A program made the position numbers and the translations under genes. The notes under the pieces are model-generated. The model saw only the letters and a list, made by a program, of their open reading frames with translations. It was not told where the DNA came from and searched no databases. This document shows, in pieces, positions 62,579-64,000 of a DNA stretch of 64,000 nt (position 1 is the stretch's first letter; the number at the start of each line of letters is the position of its first letter). The DNA comes from Marinoscillum luteum (GTDB lineage: Bacteria; Bacteroidota; Bacteroidia; Cytophagales; Cyclobacteriaceae). The stretch lies in the NCBI RefSeq assembly GCF_044005705.1, contig NZ_JBIPKE010000020.1, positions 310,001-374,000 of the forward strand, written 5' to 3'.

Positions 62579-63426
62579 AGCAAAATTTTGCGCAAAAGCA
62601 ATTTAGTATTCATCCAAATAAAGAGTGATGGATTGAGTCCCCAGCGAACGAGCCTGATAGGGAGCCAGTCCCTGCCATAGGGGAAACTGCTCACATCAAA
62701 ATGTGGCCAGAGTGCGGGCTTTACATTGTTAAAAAACTCCCTCCTGTTATGCCAATAATAATCTGGCTGACGAGGCGGCATCACCTCCATACCCAGGTGA
62801 AAGGTAAGCCGTGCATGGTCATAAAATGCCAGGCGATTTGCAAAAGCGAAAAGGTTGTGCGCAAGAGCTACCCCAATAAAGGGAATTCCGACACAAATAT
62901 GCCCTAGAATGAGTTGTTCAGCAATGGCCTTGGAGAACACAAAGCAGTCGAATCCCGGATGCTTTTTACCCTTTAATAAATACATTTCCGACACCTCCTT
63001 ATTGGCATATCCCCACGGTATTCTCCGCCTGTTGATAATCACCGCATCATTCCCCTTACGAATCTGCTCGCTCACGAAATCATAAAACGAAGGCTGTAGT
63101 GCAATATCCATATTGGTATAAATGTAGTAGTCCCCATTGAGTTTTACAGCCTCAGCCAGGATATCTGCTATCAACGGATAACGCCTCTTTGGATTAAAAT
63201 CGCCAAAATCCAACACCGATCGGGATAGATTGGGGAGTTCGGTCATATATTTGGGGAGAGGGCTCACATCTTCAGAATATCGGGTCGCACAAACCCTCAC
63301 TTTCAGATGCCCTGTACCGTGAGTCAGGGCATTGGCAATACTCTGAAATGTCACCTCCTGAATGCGCTGTTGATCAGTGCTTTGGCTGTCGAAGGGATTG
63401 AGTATATGGATAAGGCTAAGAGACAT
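62575..63426 (-). CDS. Glycosyltransferase-like protein, unknown donor
   Basis: A 283-residue soluble protein with a GT-A-like pattern: SLSLIHILNPF start, DYYIYTNMDIALQPSFYDFV (DxD-like NMD), DAVIINRRRIPWGY and FDCFVFSKAI. It resembles uncharacterised glycosyltransferases of surface-polysaccharide clusters, a tentative match. ATG 63426 is used; the frame continues to 63453 but that would cross the divergent export gene's start. Only 14 bases separate the two starts. Confidence 0.65.
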   Translation of the reverse strand: MSLSLIHILNPFDSQSTDQQRIQEVTFQSIANALTHGTGHLKVRVCATRYSEDVSPLPKYMTELPNLSRSVLDFGDFNPKRRYPLIADILAEAVKLNGDYYIYTNMDIALQPSFYDFVSEQIRKGNDAVIINRRRIPWGYANKEVSEMYLLKGKKHPGFDCFVFSKAIAEQLILGHICVGIPFIGVALAHNLFAFANRLAFYDHARLTFHLGMEVMPPRQPDYYWHNRREFFNNVKPALWPHFDVSSFPYGRDWLPIRLVRWGLNPSLFIWMNTKLLLRKILL

Positions 63427-63440
63427 TAAGAACAAATGAT

Positions 63441-64000
63441 ATGAATACCACACGCATCACTGCCCTAAATTACACAACGCGTGAATACTTCAAACAAATT
63501 TATAAACACCGACATATCATAAGGTCGCTGGTAAGACGTGACCTGAAAATCAAATATTCCCAATCCGTACTTGGCTGGACTTGGGCATTCATACAGCCCT
63601 TAACAGCACTGATCATCTATTCCATTTTCTTCAGATATGTCTTCGACTTTCAGTTTGACAAATACCCTTACGCACTTTATGTACTCTCCGGTATTCTTCC
63701 CTGGCACATGTTTAGCCAAAACCTGCACCAATCCTCCGGAGTACTACTCAGTGAGCAAGAGTTAATTAGAAAAATCGCCTTCCCTAAGTTCATTTTATTG
63801 CTAGCGAAAAGCTTCGTGAGCCTCATAGAATTAGGCTTTGGCCTGGTCCTTCTACTTACTTACCTGGCCATCCAATCAGGAATCACCTGGAACATCCTTT
63901 TACTTCCTTGTATCGTACTCATAAACCTACTGATCAGCATGATTATCCCAATTTGGATTAGTCAGCTTTCGGTAAAAAAAAGGGATCTGCTGCACCTCGT
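63441..64000 (+). CDS. ABC-2 type polysaccharide export permease (3' part beyond window)
   Basis: The first 186 residues of an ABC-2 membrane permease of the Wzm/O-antigen type, cut by the right edge. LVRRDLKIKYSQSVLGWTWAFIQPLTALIIYSIFF is the classic opening with its cytoplasmic amphipathic helix and first membrane helix; further helices occur at about 68-85, 115-140 and 145-165. It would work with a Wzt-like ATPase, probably encoded next, to export lipid-linked glycan. Context is the glycan acylation and glycosyltransferase genes upstream. Confidence 0.9.
   Translation, partial: MNTTRITALNYTTREYFKQIYKHRHIIRSLVRRDLKIKYSQSVLGWTWAFIQPLTALIIYSIFFRYVFDFQFDKYPYALYVLSGILPWHMFSQNLHQSSGVLLSEQELIRKIAFPKFILLLAKSFVSLIELGFGLVLLLTYLAIQSGITWNILLLPCIVLINLLISMIIPIWISQLSVKKRDLLHL

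Overview
The window looks like a chromosomal segment of a free-living Bacteroidota, probably Cytophagales-like. Five predicted secreted proteins carry or resemble C-terminal sorting domains of the type IX secretion system (T9SS), and a sixth has a gliding-type (type B) C-terminus. There is also a PorP/SprF-type outer-membrane protein, a two-component kinase with periplasmic TPRs, tightly packed genes with ATGA overlaps, and simple GC-rich hairpin terminators. No rRNA, tRNA, CRISPR array, transposase or phage gene was recognised. The organism assignment is inference from gene content only.

Layout. 1-5.9 kb: two two-component systems (a LytTR regulator with a TPR histidine kinase on the minus strand, an OmpR regulator with its kinase on the plus strand), a DUF1801 protein and a small membrane-anchored protein. 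5.9-6.5 kb: a gene-free, strongly structured stretch ending in a good terminator, a candidate non-coding RNA. 6.5-24.4 kb: cell-envelope genes, namely a TylF-like methyltransferase, four secreted proteins with T9SS-type or T9SS-like tails (one a CotH-kinase/lamin-tail protein), M16 metallopeptidases in two architectures (one fused double-length protein, one two-gene pair), a zinc-free alcohol-dehydrogenase-like oxidoreductase and an outer-membrane barrel. 24.8-30.2 kb: GrpB, a J-domain protein and a compact alkylation-repair operon (AraC-MGMT fusion, separate Ada-zinc-like domain, AlkB-like dioxygenase), then a fatty-acid hydroxylase-family membrane protein and an exported DinB protein.

30.2-43.4 kb is an accessory region, visibly richer in A/T. 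It holds small stand-alone genes (DUF1428, GNAT, HEAT, zinc-ribbon), a truncated antitoxin-like remnant, four short-chain dehydrogenases (SDRs), three Crp/Fnr-family regulators, two tandem AraC regulators and small membrane proteins. Two sections of it are bracketed by the same pair of non-coding repeats in the same order. A palindrome, TTACCATATGGTAA, lies directly downstream of two different Crp/Fnr genes at exactly the same distance from the start codon of the next gene. These are the most system-like observations in the window.

43.5-60 kb: a 2OG-Fe(II) oxygenase, then a minus-strand surface locus of a 3,129-residue LamG/FnIII protein, a 1,428-residue cadherin-repeat adhesin with a gliding-type C-terminus, a PorP/SprF-like protein and a lipoprotein formylglycine-generating enzyme with both catalytic cysteines. 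The two giant proteins share one homologous module. 60-64 kb: a surface-glycan locus with its own acyl carrier protein, a KAS III-like synthase, a family-2 glycosyltransferase, a GNAT acyltransferase, a second glycosyltransferase-like gene and the start of an ABC-2 polysaccharide-export permease cut by the window edge.
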